A stretch of 64,000 nucleotides of DNA. Origin: Voacanga thouarsii. Taxonomy: Eukaryota > Streptophyta > Magnoliopsida > Gentianales > Apocynaceae. The notes under the pieces are model-generated. The model searched no databases, had not been told where the DNA came from, and saw only the letters and a list, made by a program, of their open reading frames with translations. The translations under genes and the position numbers were made by a program. Where the stretch lies: positions 510,001-574,000 of the forward strand of contig JANUWF010001060.1 of assembly GCA_026120185.1 (NCBI GenBank), in the 5' to 3' direction. Shown here piece after piece: positions 45,483-58,044 of this stretch (its first letter is position 1; every line of letters begins with the position of its first letter).

Positions 45483-47666
45483 TACCTAAGTTTTGTTCAT
45501 AATTATCTTAACCAATGTTTGAATTTTTCTACATTCCTTAAAGTTAGGAATATTGTCCTAGAGAAGACACAAAGGTAATATCTTAACCATGTGATATTGT
45601 CCTAAAGGGAATTCTGAAAGAATGTTAGTTTCTATTATTTTTGCAAGCCTTGTCCTAACCTATTTAAATTTAAACCACTTCTATTTCTTTAATTCTTTTC
45701 AATATCTATAAAATCTCTTGGATAATTCTTAGCTAGAAGTTTCAAAAATTCCAACTCTTGGGGATAGGAGGATGACCGAAATTGAGGAAGGAAAATAGGA
45801 GGAGGTTTTCAAATAAAACACCATAGCTATTCTTCCAAGAGCTTCATTTTCTTCTTGTTCTTGTTTTGGTTAAAATCTGGAAAATTTTTCAAAAATTCTT
45901 CATGGCTGGTTTTCGAAAATTTCAGCAACCATTCCCTACACATTTCTTGCTAACAACCAACCATCTTATGTAAGATAAAAGTTGAAAACACCTTGGAATT
46001 TTGCAGCTTGTGCAAGCTATACCAAACCAGAAATTTTTCTAGCGAACAATCAAGCTTTGGACATGAACATTGAGCTATCCATTTGTGCACAAGAACACCT
46101 AAAACTTTTTCTTTCTTCTCCAAGATGGTGGCTGGAAAACCACCATTAATGGACCTTCAAACATTCCTAGATTCTAGCTGCAAATTCAGTTCAAAGGGAT
46201 TCAAAAAATCTGCTCAAAATCCCTCCAAAATCACAAGAGTTCTTTAGCTAAAATTCCAGAATTTTTTCCAGCTTTGCCTATCCAATGCAAGGTCCAATTT
46301 CTTCATCATTCAACTTCATATTTTCAGCCATATTGCAGCCATGGACAGAACACCTTGGCTTCTTCATCTACCTTGGTCATTAGGACTCTATTAAGACACC
46401 TCAAAACACTCCTATCTTCACTCCATTCAAAATTATTCAAACTTCAAAATTAAAAAAATCATATTTTCTGCCATTAAACACTCATCTAGCTAAAGGATTA
46501 AACCAGAATTTTCTCTGTCATTGCACAGCCAGTTTCGGCCAGCTACAAAGCTGAAACAATCCTCATTCCATGATTAAAACATAGCTAGTTCGGCCATTCA
46601 CCATTGAAGGACAAGAAACCTTCAAAAAACAAACACCATTATCCAATCCTCTACTTCAAACATCTCCACATTTCCCTCGATTTGAAATTTGAAAAAGCTG
46701 GAACTCCCTCTCTCTTTCTTGGATAACTGAAATCCTTTCAACTAGCTAGGCCATTCGTCTATCATTCACAAGACAAACACGAAACACTCTCTCTCAAAAA
46801 CACCAAGAATACCAAGAACACATACTAAGCTTCTTCAATCTTCAATCACCTCTATTCATCCCAAATCACTCCAAGAACCCTCAAACAAACTAGGATTCGG
46901 ACCATACTCATTCATAGGCCACTCTATAACACCAAAGTTGATCTTCTATTCAGATCAAACACACTTTTCGGTCAAGAACAAGAAGAACAACAAGAAGGTA
47001 AATTTAAGCACCTTAGACCTTCTTCATATCATCATCACCATTTCAATATCATCCTAATCTCACTCACTCACTCACTCTCTCTCTCTCTCTCTCTCGGTCG
47101 AACCATTGATGGCCATTATTGAACAACTTCAACCAAGGAAGGACCTCTCAAGCACTCAAAGACCTTCATTGAACAAGGTGATATCTTCAACTAACGATCA
47201 TCAAAACAAGTATTTCTTCCATGACCTTTCTTTAAATTTCAAACTCAAAGCTCTTAGATGATGGATTTGATAGGTTGATTGAATATTGTGGAGTTGTAGA
47301 TATGTATGTGGGCGAAGGGAATGAATTTAAGACATGAAGATTGGAATGAATGTTGTGACTTATGAAGTATAGATTATGCTTTAAGATCATTCTATGTTCA
47401 TTATAATTAAGGGCTTTATAGATGTTTTGATGTATGATAGACATTATACCGTCATTGTTGATTATGCCTTCGTGATGTTATTTTTCAGTAAATCCTTAGT
47501 TAAGATTATGGTTAGTAGAATATCACCATTTTTGTGACGTATGTTAATACAAGCCTATTTTTGGATAAAGTGACATATTATTTGTTGGATCCATGTGTGT
47601 ATGAATATGTATATAAATTTTCTCTAGTATTTCACTATGGTCATTAAATATTATTGTAAGAACTAC

Positions 47667-47667
<1 letters not shown>

Positions 47668-47726
<59 letters not shown>
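47668..47726. repeat. (TTA)n microsatellite inside L1
   Basis: About 20 perfect TTA units. The partner LTR has (ATT)n at the matching position. Confidence 0.95.
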
Positions 47727-49324
47727 TTATTTAATTGACTAATTTCGGTAAACACAAATATTTTTGAAATTAATGAGTAGTTGAAATATTGTTATTTTAT
47801 TAGATAAATAAATAATAATAATAATATTAAATATAAATAATACTATATAGGAATTAATTAATATAATATTAATACCTTTTAAATTTATTATTTGTAATAA
47901 TAAATATTATTGGTAGTTATTATCGAAATAATTTATTTATTATATATTATTGGAAATTATTTATAATTTATTATTAATAGTACTTATTATTTATTACTAA
48001 ATTTTATTTGTTATTAATATTACTTATTATTTATTATTTGATAATAAAGAGTTAATATTATAATTTATTATTTATAACACCTATCTATTTTAACTTATCA
48101 ATTTGATCTTATTCTATAAAATACTTTATCAACTAGTGTTAAAGCTTAAGGCATTGTTGTCATAGCTAGATGTTGTTATATCTAGTTGAGTTTAAGCATG
48201 TTAGGCTAAGAGCTATTTATTTAAATCAAGTATTGTCTGGATGTTAGGACTTATACCCTATGTTTACTTCAAGCGGGGTTAGGTTGCCTTGTACTATCTT
48301 GGAAGGCTATTGTACCCAGGAAAAGTAAGAGATCAGGTAAGCTCCTACATAAAACTGTTTGAAGATCAAAGTTACCTTGGCAAGTGAAACATGATGTATA
48401 CGTGAAAATGTACTATGGATGCAATTATGGACAATTCTCCTTTTCTTTTCAGTTAAACAAATAATTTTAAGTTGAACAAACAATTTTACACAAAACGCTG
48501 AACTTTTGCTAAAAACCAACTTTGACAAGAATTTTGGAAACCATAATTACTATTTCAAAAGAAACACATTGAATGATCTTTCTTTTTCCAAGTGGGACAA
48601 ACACAATGTTGAGTACTCAATAAGAGTAAGCTATTAGGACTAGTTTTTGAAGGGTTAGGGTAAGTCTCTTAGTAGATGGCCACCACTGAGGGGTGATTCC
48701 TTCTCGGATAGGATGCCAGTCCTGTAGATCGTACTGGTCCAAACTAGCAAGTATAGTCAAGTGGACTGTGTATTTTCGGAATGGACAATTGATAAGTTTG
48801 GGTGTGGAGATGGAGGAGTATCTCATCCGGTAAGCTATATACCTATCTTGTGTCAGTATGCAGAAAGTGTGGCATCCTAATCATTCTTTTGTCATGGTGC
48901 ACAAAGTGTGGTGCCATGACTATTTCTTTTGAGTGGTTGCTTTTATTGTATACATGTATGGTTTGAAAAAAACACCACTCCTCATTTGTGAAATTTATTC
49001 GAGATTTGCCAGCACTTACTTTCATGAAAATTTCTCAACTTGCATACATGAACTATTTTACCTAAAGCACACATGGGTTTACTGAGATTTATGTCTCACT
49101 ACCTTTTATACCATACTTTCAGGCCGATCTTACTATGAAGGTTAATGATTATAGATTTTCTTTGTTTTGAAGATTTATTTCTTTTTCTATGTATTTCATT
49201 TTGAGAGACACTAGTAGACATTTATTTATTTTTGGGATTTGTTCATATATTATTTGAGTTATAGTAAGTTTGATTTGGCGACATCCCCAACCCTAATAGG
49301 GTACGTAAGTAGTGGGGTGTTACA

Positions 49325-49829
49325 TAAACAGTATACACACACACACACACATATATGAACTTTTTCCTATCAAAATATTTTTAGATTATTTCCTACCCAA
49401 ATATGTGGCAAAGTATACATGATGCTAATATATTCATATTTAATTATGTAACTTAATAGTAAAATAATACTTGAAATTTTGTTAAATTTTAACTAGATTA
49501 ATATTAACAACATAAAATTTAAGAAATCAATTATAATTTTAAAATATATTTTTATTAAAAGAGATTAAAATTGAGGGGAAAAAAAGAATTTGTTAAAAAG
49601 TAACATATCTAATAAATAATTTATTATTTAATTTTGAGTTTAGGATTATAAAAAATTCATATAACTTTATGAAATTGCGTAAAAATTAATATTTAGCCTT
49701 ATATATTTGGCCGGGGGGAAGGGGGAATCTCTCTAATTGGTGCTTCACGCACCTCTATCATTTTGAATTTTCATTAAAGTTCTCAATAGTGGGATTTCAA
49801 TCTTTTAATTTCACAAGGTTATCCTAGCT
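49325..49829. other. AT-rich spacer, no gene
   Basis: Starts with TAAACAGTATAC and an (AC)n/(AT)n run (49336-49356) resembling the one left of L1. No open frame of note. Confidence 0.6.
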
Positions 49830-49851
49830 TTAGTTAGTAGATGAAAAGGGA

Positions 49852-50023
49852 AGGCGGGCCTTGGCACAACGGTTAAGTTGCTCCTTTGGTGACCAAAGGT
49901 CACGGGTTCAAACCACCGTGAAAACAGCCTCTTGGCAAAATGTCAAGGGAAGGCTGTGTACATTCCAGTTCCCTCCCCCTACCCTCGCAAGGCGGGGAGT
50001 GCTTGGCGCACCAAGACTAGCCC
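49852..50023 (+). mobile_element. Au-type SINE
   Basis: The sequence GGGCCTTGGCACAACGGTTA opens a tRNA-like head with box A. GGTCACGGGTTCAAACC is a clear box B, and the body (AACAGCCTCTTGGCAAAATG, AAGGCTGTGTACATT) and end (CTTGGCGCACCAAGACTAGCCC then T4) follow the angiosperm Au SINE family in order. It is flanked by a target duplication of about 20-22 bp (49830-49851 and 50026-50047, one mismatch: TTAGTTAGTAG then A or C, then TGAAAAGGGA). SINEs are moved by LINE enzymes; it encodes nothing. Confidence 0.9.
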
Positions 50024-50047
50024 TTTTAGTTAGTAGCTGAAAAGGGA

Positions 50048-51032
50048 GTAGATATTATAGGTGTAACATATGGAAGAGCAACTGAAAAGTATGATATTAT
50101 TTAAAAGCATATATTTCCTTTTAATGATAACTAATGGTAAGAAATACACGTGAATGTATCTCTTGTGATATAGAGGTGCTAGCTTTTTGGAGAAGTCTGC
50201 TAGGTCTCGAGTTGGAGTCCTTCATTGAAGGGACAATATTAGCTTAGACTACTTCCTCTTTTCATGTAAAATTTTGTATGAACTATTTTTCTTGATGCTA
50301 AATAGAAGGATTTGTTCCTGTAATTAAGTTACAGATTTCATAACTAGTGCAGCAGTTATTACATGCAGAAAATGAAACTTAATGACTTGGTAAAATTCTA
50401 ATGGTCATTACATAAATTAATCTTAGATATCTATCAACTACAATCGATAAGAGTATCGTTAAACTTATCAAGACATCATATTACCAAGTACACTGCTCCC
50501 TTACCAAGGACACCACCCCCGGCCCCCTTCTATACAATTTTGTTAGCACTTTTCACATAGCAAAGCCATTTAAATAGGCAAGGCCATTACTATTCCAAAT
50601 GATTGCATCTTTTTTCTTAGGCCTCATTTGATTGGCATGAAAAGAAATTTTTATTGAAAATTGATGGGACATTTAGGAGTATTAAATAGAAAATAATTCA
50701 AATCCTTATTCGATTCTTAGCCCCATTTCAATTGAAACAAGGTAAATTCATAACTAAAAATAAACTTTGTTGGAGAAATTAAAATGACTATTAACATCAA
50801 TTTGAACTATTGAACAATTCATGCTTTTGTTTTAGTACATGATTTATTGGTTTTGGGTTGAGGGTTTTATGGATTGGGTCTTATTATTAGTAAAATCTTC
50901 AATATGATTTAGCTTTAAGCTTTTTTTTTGGGTTATCAATTGCAAGTATGTTTTTCTTACTTTTTCTTACCCTTCCTACTAGTTTTTATGTGTGCAGCAT
51001 TTCTTTACTCTGAGAATGTTCGGCAACAGATA
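50048..51032. other. Spacer between SINE and L2, possibly CACTA intron
   Basis: No clear gene. The last part (a T-rich stretch, then GTGTGCAG at about 50991) looks like an intron end with an acceptor, and the codons after it (SENVRQQILD) run into the L2 insertion site and may continue at 55378. This would make it upstream exon sequence of the CACTA gene; unproven. Confidence 0.35.
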
Positions 51033-52661
51033 TTAGATGTAACACCCCACTACCTAGGCCCGCTAGGGCCGGGGATGTCGCCCCGTCCAAAGGACAAGGG
51101 GTCTTTATAACTAGGTCACACAAAGAAAATAGCGGAATAAAAATAATACTTTAACTTAAAATTTATTACAACCCAAGGATAAATCCAAGATTAAATCTAG
51201 GAATTCCCAAAACAAATCCAAAATAAAAATTATCCACTCTCAACTCCCCAAAGCATTACACAAATCAAATATTAGAAAATCTTCCAAGGTAGGCAATATC
51301 TAGCTACTCATCCCCACAGCAGGATCGACCTGAAATCATTGTAAAAAGGGTGATAAGATAAAAATCTCAGTAAGTCCTTGAGTACTTTGAGTGTCCAGTG
51401 AAAACAGTTCGTGAATGCAAAGTATAAATCTTTATAAGAGAAATACTGGCAAGTAATAAACATTAGTTAAAATCAAGAGTGGTGTTTTGGCTTTTCCAAC
51501 AGTACATAATCAATAAAATCAACCACTCAAAAGAAATGATCATGGGTTACCACATGTTGGGCCCCATAACCGGTCAGAATGTCGACATTTTGTGTAGACT
51601 GACAAAAGGTAGGTGATTGGCCTACCGGGTAAGATACTCCTCCTTCTCTATATCTAAACAACAACCAGGTGTCTATTATGGTAAAACACAGTCACTTGAC
51701 TGAAAAATAAACTGCTAGCTCGGATCAGCACGACCTACTGAATTGACATCTTATCCGGGAAGGACTCACCCCTCAGAGGTGGCCACCAACTGAGAGACTT
51801 ACCATAACCCTTCAAAGACTAGTCCTAGCAGTCCACCCTTATTGAGTACTCAACGTAACTTATCCCACTTGGAAAAAATGAACAAAACACAATTCTACTT
51901 GAAAATGGCAATTAAGGGTTTCCAAAGTCTTTGTCAAAATCAGTTTTAGAAAGAGTTTTGAGTTTGAGTAAATCTACTTATTGATTTTCAAATAATTGTT
52001 TGACTGAAATAAGGAAGGAGTCAATCCTCAATTGCCTTTACAGAAATGAGTGTCCATGCACTCTACATTTGGCTTGCCATAATAAACATTTTGCATCAAA
52101 CAGGTTTTATGCAGGAGCTTACCTGGTTCTTACTCATAATAAAAGGTCTTCAACAGCTGACCTAACCCCGCATGGGGTAAATATAAACCACAATCAAACT
52201 TAAGCCAAAATTCACTTTCACAAATAAGACTAGCTCAACTCACTACTACTATGATCCTAGTGTCCCAAGCTTTAAGGCCAAATAATAAATAAAAAGGTTT
52301 ATAAGCTAAGTCTAATTTGATATTTAAAATAATTAATGTTTTAGGAAATAGGTACTAATAAGTTGAAGGTTTAAATCTTGCTAAGAATAATTTAGAGTTT
52401 ATTTGATGAAGAGTCCTAGGTGGTATTAGATAAAATAATGATTTACTAATAATTAATTGTTTGAAAATAATTGCTAACTAAAATTAGTTGAAAATAAATT
52501 TTAATGGGTCTTCATTGAAAGCTAATAAATATTTTTTAACAGGTTTTGATTAAAAGATAATAATTGAAAGATAATAAATTTTAATGATATTTATGAATAT
52601 AAGACTTACAAAATTAATATTTTTACTTATTATGATTATTTATATAAAAAACTTTATTTGA

Positions 52662-52711
<50 letters not shown>
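52662..52711. repeat. (ATT)n microsatellite inside L2
   Basis: About 16 perfect ATT units at 1.62-1.67 kb from the LTR start, matching L1. Confidence 0.95.
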
Positions 52712-52717
<6 letters not shown>

Positions 52718-55070
52718 ATATTTATATTTTATTTCTTGAAATAAAAGCTATCATTTATTTGACTAAAATATCTTTATATAATAATCCAAATCTACCTTCC
52801 TAGGGTTTTCGAATTTACTAGCAAAAATTATAATATTAAATATTTTATTAATGAAATAAAAATTAGCTTAGGGACAACTAGTTCATGATCATATTTCTAT
52901 TGCTAACCACAATCATGAACATATACTCCCTCCAATTCATCAAATCATCCAAATCATGAATAAAAGTATAGATCTAGATTTATCAAAGCATGATCCAACC
53001 TCTACTAGTATAAACATAATCATGGCTTCAATAATCATACATGAATATAAATCCTATTCATCATAGATGACATAATCTCTAGTATACTTGATCACAAATA
53101 CTACTTATGACATGGAGACATGCATTAAACCCTAAAAACACCATACAATCAACCAAGATAATCAACTCATGCATAAATCTCATCTCCATCATAAACACAC
53201 ATTTATTCATGCTTCAATCTCTACTCATCACAACAATACATGCTCAAATCCTATTCATAATCCATCTCCTACCAATATCATCCTAGAGACATGAATCTAG
53301 AATTTAAAAGGAAGGTTGAAAAGGCTTACTTGATTGATGAGTACCTTGAAGGAGTTTCGAATGGATCTCAACTCCTAGATGTCTAAATCCGTCCAAGGAA
53401 GATGAAGAAAGCATGGCCATTGGTGAAGAACCATTCGGCCAAGAAGAAGAGAGTGTTCGGCCAAGAGAGAGAGAGAGAAAAGAGAAGAAGAGAGTCCATT
53501 CGCATGCATATTCATATATATATATATTATATATATATATTCATTAGAGATCAAAGATTAATGAAGATGAAGTTGTTTGAACAAACCTACCTTGAAGGTG
53601 TTCTTGAGCCTTCACAAAATTTTTGATTTTTTATCCAAAAGAGTAAGTTGGATTTTGGAGTTTGATGTTAAAAATGGTATGAATGGACTCACGGTAGTGA
53701 GTAGATGAAATCCGAAATTTTTGGAAGAAGTTTGAAGTGGTTTGGAGAGGTATTAGGCAAAAGAAAGGAGTAGGTGTTCTTAGTGTTCTATGTGTGCTTG
53801 AAGGTTGAAGAGAATGGAGGGATTTTGGGTTAATGGCTGCCGAAATTCTGTGTGTGTCCAGTGGTCGAATTGTTTGTGTAGTTTAGGAAGATGATTTTTC
53901 TAGTTTGAAAGGAAAAAGAAAGGCTGGTTGTTAAAATCCTAAAAGAATATTTTTGGGGATCAAATTTGGAAACAAAATATAGCAAGAATATCTTTGTTCA
54001 ATGGAAGCTTTTTGGAAGTTGCTATGGTCGAATTGTTGCTCTGTGTTTCTGCTGGATGAAAGCTGGTTGAAGAAGGTTAATGGTGGCCAAAAAGAAGGAG
54101 TGTAATGGTGAAGGGAAGGTCTGGTTGTTTGAGGGACATTTTATGGAAGGTTGCTAAATTAAGTTTGCTAAATTTTGGTATCCAGTCAATGCAAGATTGC
54201 AGTGATTTGTTGGAGATATTTTCGGGCAGTCATGTCTGATTTTCATGCAGAAGCTTGGGGAAGACAATGGAGTTCAGTTGATGGCTGTTTAAGAGTGGTT
54301 TGTGCAGAAGAAAGATGAAGTTTCGGCTAGGGCTGGAATAGGAAACAAAGCTGGAAAATTACTCCACAGAATTTCACCATTGCTGGAATTTTTCTGGGTA
54401 GTTTCGGCTGCCATTTTCCAGTCAGGTTGCAGACAGTTTGAAGGAGATTTCAGAGGCCTTTCATGGCTGTTTTCCAGCCTGCTTCATGGAGGAAAAACGT
54501 GGCTAAGGAGCTTGGAGAAAACTAGAAGAAAACAGCTTGGTTGAAGACCACCAAAGCTGCGATTTCAACCAAAATTTTTTCTGGTTTTGCACAGCATTTG
54601 TGCAGCCCGAAATTAACCAAAAAAATTCAAATTTCAAGCTGATCAAATGGGTCATTTTCTGGCAGCAGAGAATTTCAACACCTTGAAGGCATAAGAAGCT
54701 GAAAAAATTTTAGTTCATTACATGGAGGAAAATGAACCTAGCTAGGGTGAAGTTTAGAAGGTTCACTAGGGGAATTAATTCTCTTGGAACCTTTCCCATC
54801 TCTTCCACATTTTCGGTCCATAAGATGTCTTTCCCTTAGACATTTTGAACCTTCAAAGCCACAGCACTTTACTGAAATTTCTGGAATGAAATTGGCTAGA
54901 AGAAATGAATTCCCTTAGGAATTTTTGAGTAGGGCACAAGAATATGATTAGAGTACTCCTATCATGTCTCCCCGAGGACAACACCTCTACCCTATGCTAA
55001 AGCACTTAAGGCCGACAATATCCCTTCCCAAGCAAAAATAAAATTTAATCATGCTAAAGCTCCAATGATG

Positions 55071-55133
55071 GAATTTGAACACAAGACCTCAAGAATTAAT
55101 TCCAAAGCTCTAACCACTACACCACAACAACTC
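55071..55133 (-). other. tRNA-like motif with box A and box B, inside L2
   Basis: On the minus strand: TGGTGTAGTGGTTAGAGC (box A-like, 55107-55124) and GTGTTCAAATTCC (box B-like, 55071-55083). Position and orientation relative to the LTR equal those in L1: antisense, near the LTR end. Confidence 0.55.
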
Positions 55134-55382
55134 TCGTTCTTATTTTCTCTCTAAAATATTTTTCCTATTTAATCCTCATGTAATCTCCCTATTTTCACCT
55201 CAAGCAAAAATTACCATTTTGCCCTTCTTTCTCATTAATCATATCCAAGCCCTCTAGACTAGAAAACATAAATCCAAAGCACATAAAATCATATAAAAAT
55301 ATATTTAAACATGCAATAAAATATGATATGCATCCCAACCCCCTTACTCTAAGGTTGGTTTTGACTAGGGTTTCACATTAGA

Positions 55383-56165
55383 TAAGGAGCGGGACTCAAA
55401 TCAAAATGAGGAGGTTAGTGAGGGTAATTGGTAAATAGATTTTGAAACATATGTTGATTCCGAGAAATACATTTCAAAAACTGACACAAGAGAATAGTAC
55501 AACCAGGTTACATATCCTGTGTTTTTTTGTTTAATTATTTTTTGTTATTATATTATATTTATTGCACTTGAAAGAACGAGCACCTCGCTATTTTCTGAAC
55601 TTTTTAAATGTGATAATATGTTATAATATTGATACTTTTACAATTGATTGTAGCTAATTTTTTCTCCATATAGGTATGTCTACTGGAGAGCATTTGCTTG
55701 CTGATGACTCAAAGCGTACTCCGTCACGGGACCGTATTCCATCACCCTCGCATGTTCCTCAGATACCAGTGCAGGATATATTCTTAGGAGATGCACATAC
55801 CGGGTAGGACACAGATTCCCTTGTAGTTCCATCGTCTATAGCATCGCATTAGCCTGGATCACAGGCTGAGAATCACTGACTGTTGATTATGCCACGGGCG
55901 GAGGGGTACATTTAAAATTTATAAGACACATATTGATATAATTTTTATTCTAGCCAAATAGTTGTATAATATATTCATGCACATTATTACTTTATGAATA
56001 TATTACTCTAAGTTATACATTTGACTATATTTTAATTTCAATGTTAAATATTTTTGTTTGCATTATGTTCATTTCCATATTAATTGAGTTTTTTCCTTGA
56101 AATATGGTTCCATTTTTATTTTTCACTTATGCTCATTTCCATTTTATGTTCATTTAAAAAAAGAT
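55383..56165 (+). pseudogene. CACTA TNPA-like gene, upstream exons (probable)
   Basis: Codons from 55383 give an acidic, hydrophilic stretch, and from 55677 an ATG starts a serine/proline-rich reading (SKRTPSRDRIPSPSHVPQ) that could be the N-terminal part of the TNPA-like protein, with stops at 55807-55809 and beyond. AT-rich stretches between look like introns. The assignment rests on the neighbouring Transposase_24 exons. Confidence 0.45.
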
Positions 56166-57112
56166 TTGCTAGTTCTGATAAGTGTGTACGAGAGATCATA
56201 TCTATGTTCCAGAAGTACTTCAATGGGCCTTACATGACAAATGTGATGTCTCGATGAGCGTGAAGAATGTTTGATTTGAGGAGTTTGGAGTAAGTTACTA
56301 ATTGTTGTACTAAAGAATCAAAATTGTTATTATATTACTTGATGCATATATTTTTAATCAATTTTTTAAACTAACAACATCGATTTTTGCTTAATTTTTG
56401 TGTAGAAGCTAATTCATTTGGCCGATGAGTATAGCGTTAAGATCCGGTCCAACTGGGAGTATAAGTGGTGGACCTTTTTTTCCAATACTCTCCCAAGACT
56501 GAGGAGGACAACTCCAGCTGGTCAGTCTCCCTCTTGGATTGACACTTAATATTAGGAGGTAATGCAGCACCATTGGAGCACACAGGATTTCAACGGGTCT
56601 CCTTTACTGCTCAGAGCACGCAGGAGTTTCAGCTAGTCAGGTCACCTCCACTCATACTGGAGGCTCGGTCTCATTCACTGTTCACAAGGATCGCATGGTA
56701 TTTTTTTCAATTAATCATAGATTTTTTATTTCTACTTCGTGTAAATAATTTTCAAGTCAGTATTTTTATGAATTAATTTTCTAATTGCAACGTTAGAAGA
56801 TGGGCACTGACTTCAACCACATCGAATGGTACCAAGAGGTTGCACACGTTTCAAAATGGAGAAAGACGGGGATAGCATGTCAGCGAACGCTCCTGAAAAA
56901 CATTGGTAATAATTAATAAATTCATATTTTAGAATATTTTAGGGTGAAAAACATTTTACGTAATAAACTATTAATTTGAAATTGATTTTAAGAGGATGTG
57001 ACGATTGCCAATGAGCATCTTACTCAAGCATCTTCCTCTTCATCTGCTAGTGTTTTCTCTTCTATCATTCCGGACGAGAGGGCTCTATTTATCCAGGTGA
57101 CACAACATACGC
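56166..57112 (+). pseudogene. CACTA TNPA-like (Transposase_24) exons, copy 1
   Basis: Exon a (about 56166-56287) reads SDKCVREIISMFQKYFNGPY and ends at a GTAAGT donor at 56288. Exon b, after the acceptor TGTAG at 56402-56406, reads LADEYSVKIRSNWEYKWW (WxYK, with the family's charged stretch). A second intron starts at about 56698; its acceptor, GCAA near 56790, has lost the G of AG. The last exon (about 56995-57100) has AASVFSSI-like codons. Frames are broken by stops. In intact relatives the protein binds subterminal repeats and works with the TNPD transposase. Confidence 0.7.
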
Positions 57113-58044
57113 TGATGTCCCAATGAGCATGAAGAATATCTGATTTGAGGAGTTTGGAGTAACTTACTAATTATTATACTAATGAATCAAAATTGTTATT
57201 ATTATTATTACTTCATGTATATATTTTTAATCATTTGTTTTGAACTAACAACATTGATTTTTGCTTAATTTTTGTGTAGAAGCTATTTCGTTGGGCCGAT
57301 GAGTATAGCGTTAAGATCCAGTCCAACTGGGAGTATAAGTGTCAGACCCTCTTTTCCGATACTCTCTCGAGACTGCAAAGGACAACTCCAGCTGGCCAGT
57401 TTCCCTCCTAGATCGACACTCGATATTAGGAGGTGATGCAGCAGCGCTGGAGCACACAGGAGTTTTAGCGGGTCTCCTTTACTGCTCGGAGGAACAAGGG
57501 TCAGGCCATCTCCACTCATACTGGAGGCTCGGTCTCTTTCACTCTTCACGTGGACGGTACTTTTTTAAATTAATCACAGATTTTGTATTTCAACTTCGTA
57601 TAAATAATTTTCAAGTCAATATTTTTATGAATCAATTTTCTAATTGCAGCGTTAGAAGATGGGCACTGACTTCAGCCACATCGAATGGTACAAAGAAGCT
57701 GCACACGTTTCAGAATGGAGAAAGACAGGGACAACATGTCTACGAGCGCTCATGAAAGACATTGGTAATAACTAATAAATTCATATTTTGGAATATTTTA
57801 GGATGAATTACATTTTACTTAATAAAATATTAATTCTGAAATTGATTTTAAGAGGATGTGACGGTTGCCAAAGAGCGTCTTACTCAGGCATCTTTCTCTT
57901 CATCTGCCAGTGTTTTCTCTTCTATCATTCTGGACGAGAGGGCTCTATTTATCCCGGTGACAGGCAAGTACAATCAAGGATTAGTCTATGGATCAGCCTC
58001 CAATGCTTCACAAGTCAGACAACAACTCCAAAAGGGTACCTTGC
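57113..58044 (+). pseudogene. CACTA TNPA-like exons, copy 2 (tandem duplicate)
   Basis: Repeats 56238-57110 at an offset of about 875 bp. It is the better copy: exon b carries STHTGGSVSFTLHVDG (about 57510-57555), the hallmark HTGGS-x-SF of the plant Transposase_24 family; the acceptor TTGCAG near 57650 is intact; the next exon has LHTFQNGERQGQHVYERS. The last exon (57858-58044) has VTGKYNQGLVYGSASNASQ, matching the conserved G-x-x-x-x-G-x-VYGLGS end. The frame is then cut by the LTR element at 58045 and continues at 63781. Confidence 0.8.

Larger units (their letters stand above)
45182..49324 (-). mobile_element. Giant solo LTR, minus orientation (L1)
   Basis: It is the inverted relative of 51038-55377. 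On the minus strand it begins TGTAACACCCCACTAC (49324 and down), continues with a GGGGATGTCGCC box, a GATCGGCCTGAAA box, AAATCTCAGTAA, a TTA microsatellite at the same relative position (about 1.6 kb from the start) and a GAGGATGAGG-type far end. No coding domain lies inside or beside it. About 4.14 kb. Long LTRs starting TGTAACACCCC are seen in Tekay/Del-type gypsy elements. The left boundary is uncertain because it runs into a microsatellite, and no target duplication is visible. Confidence 0.8.
51038..55377 (+). mobile_element. Giant solo LTR with TTAGA target duplication (L2)
   Basis: 4340 bp, starting TGTAACACCCCACTACC and ending AGGGTTTCACA, flanked by TTAGA at 51033-51037 and 55378-55382. 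The boundaries and the identical 5-mers make this a solo LTR left after recombination between the two LTRs of a larger element. It carries the same blocks as L1 in inverse orientation: GGGGATGTCGCC, GATCGACCTGAAA, AAATCTCAGTAAG, GGACTCACCCCTCAGAGG and a microsatellite at about 1.6 kb. The short open frames inside show no known domain. Confidence 0.9.
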
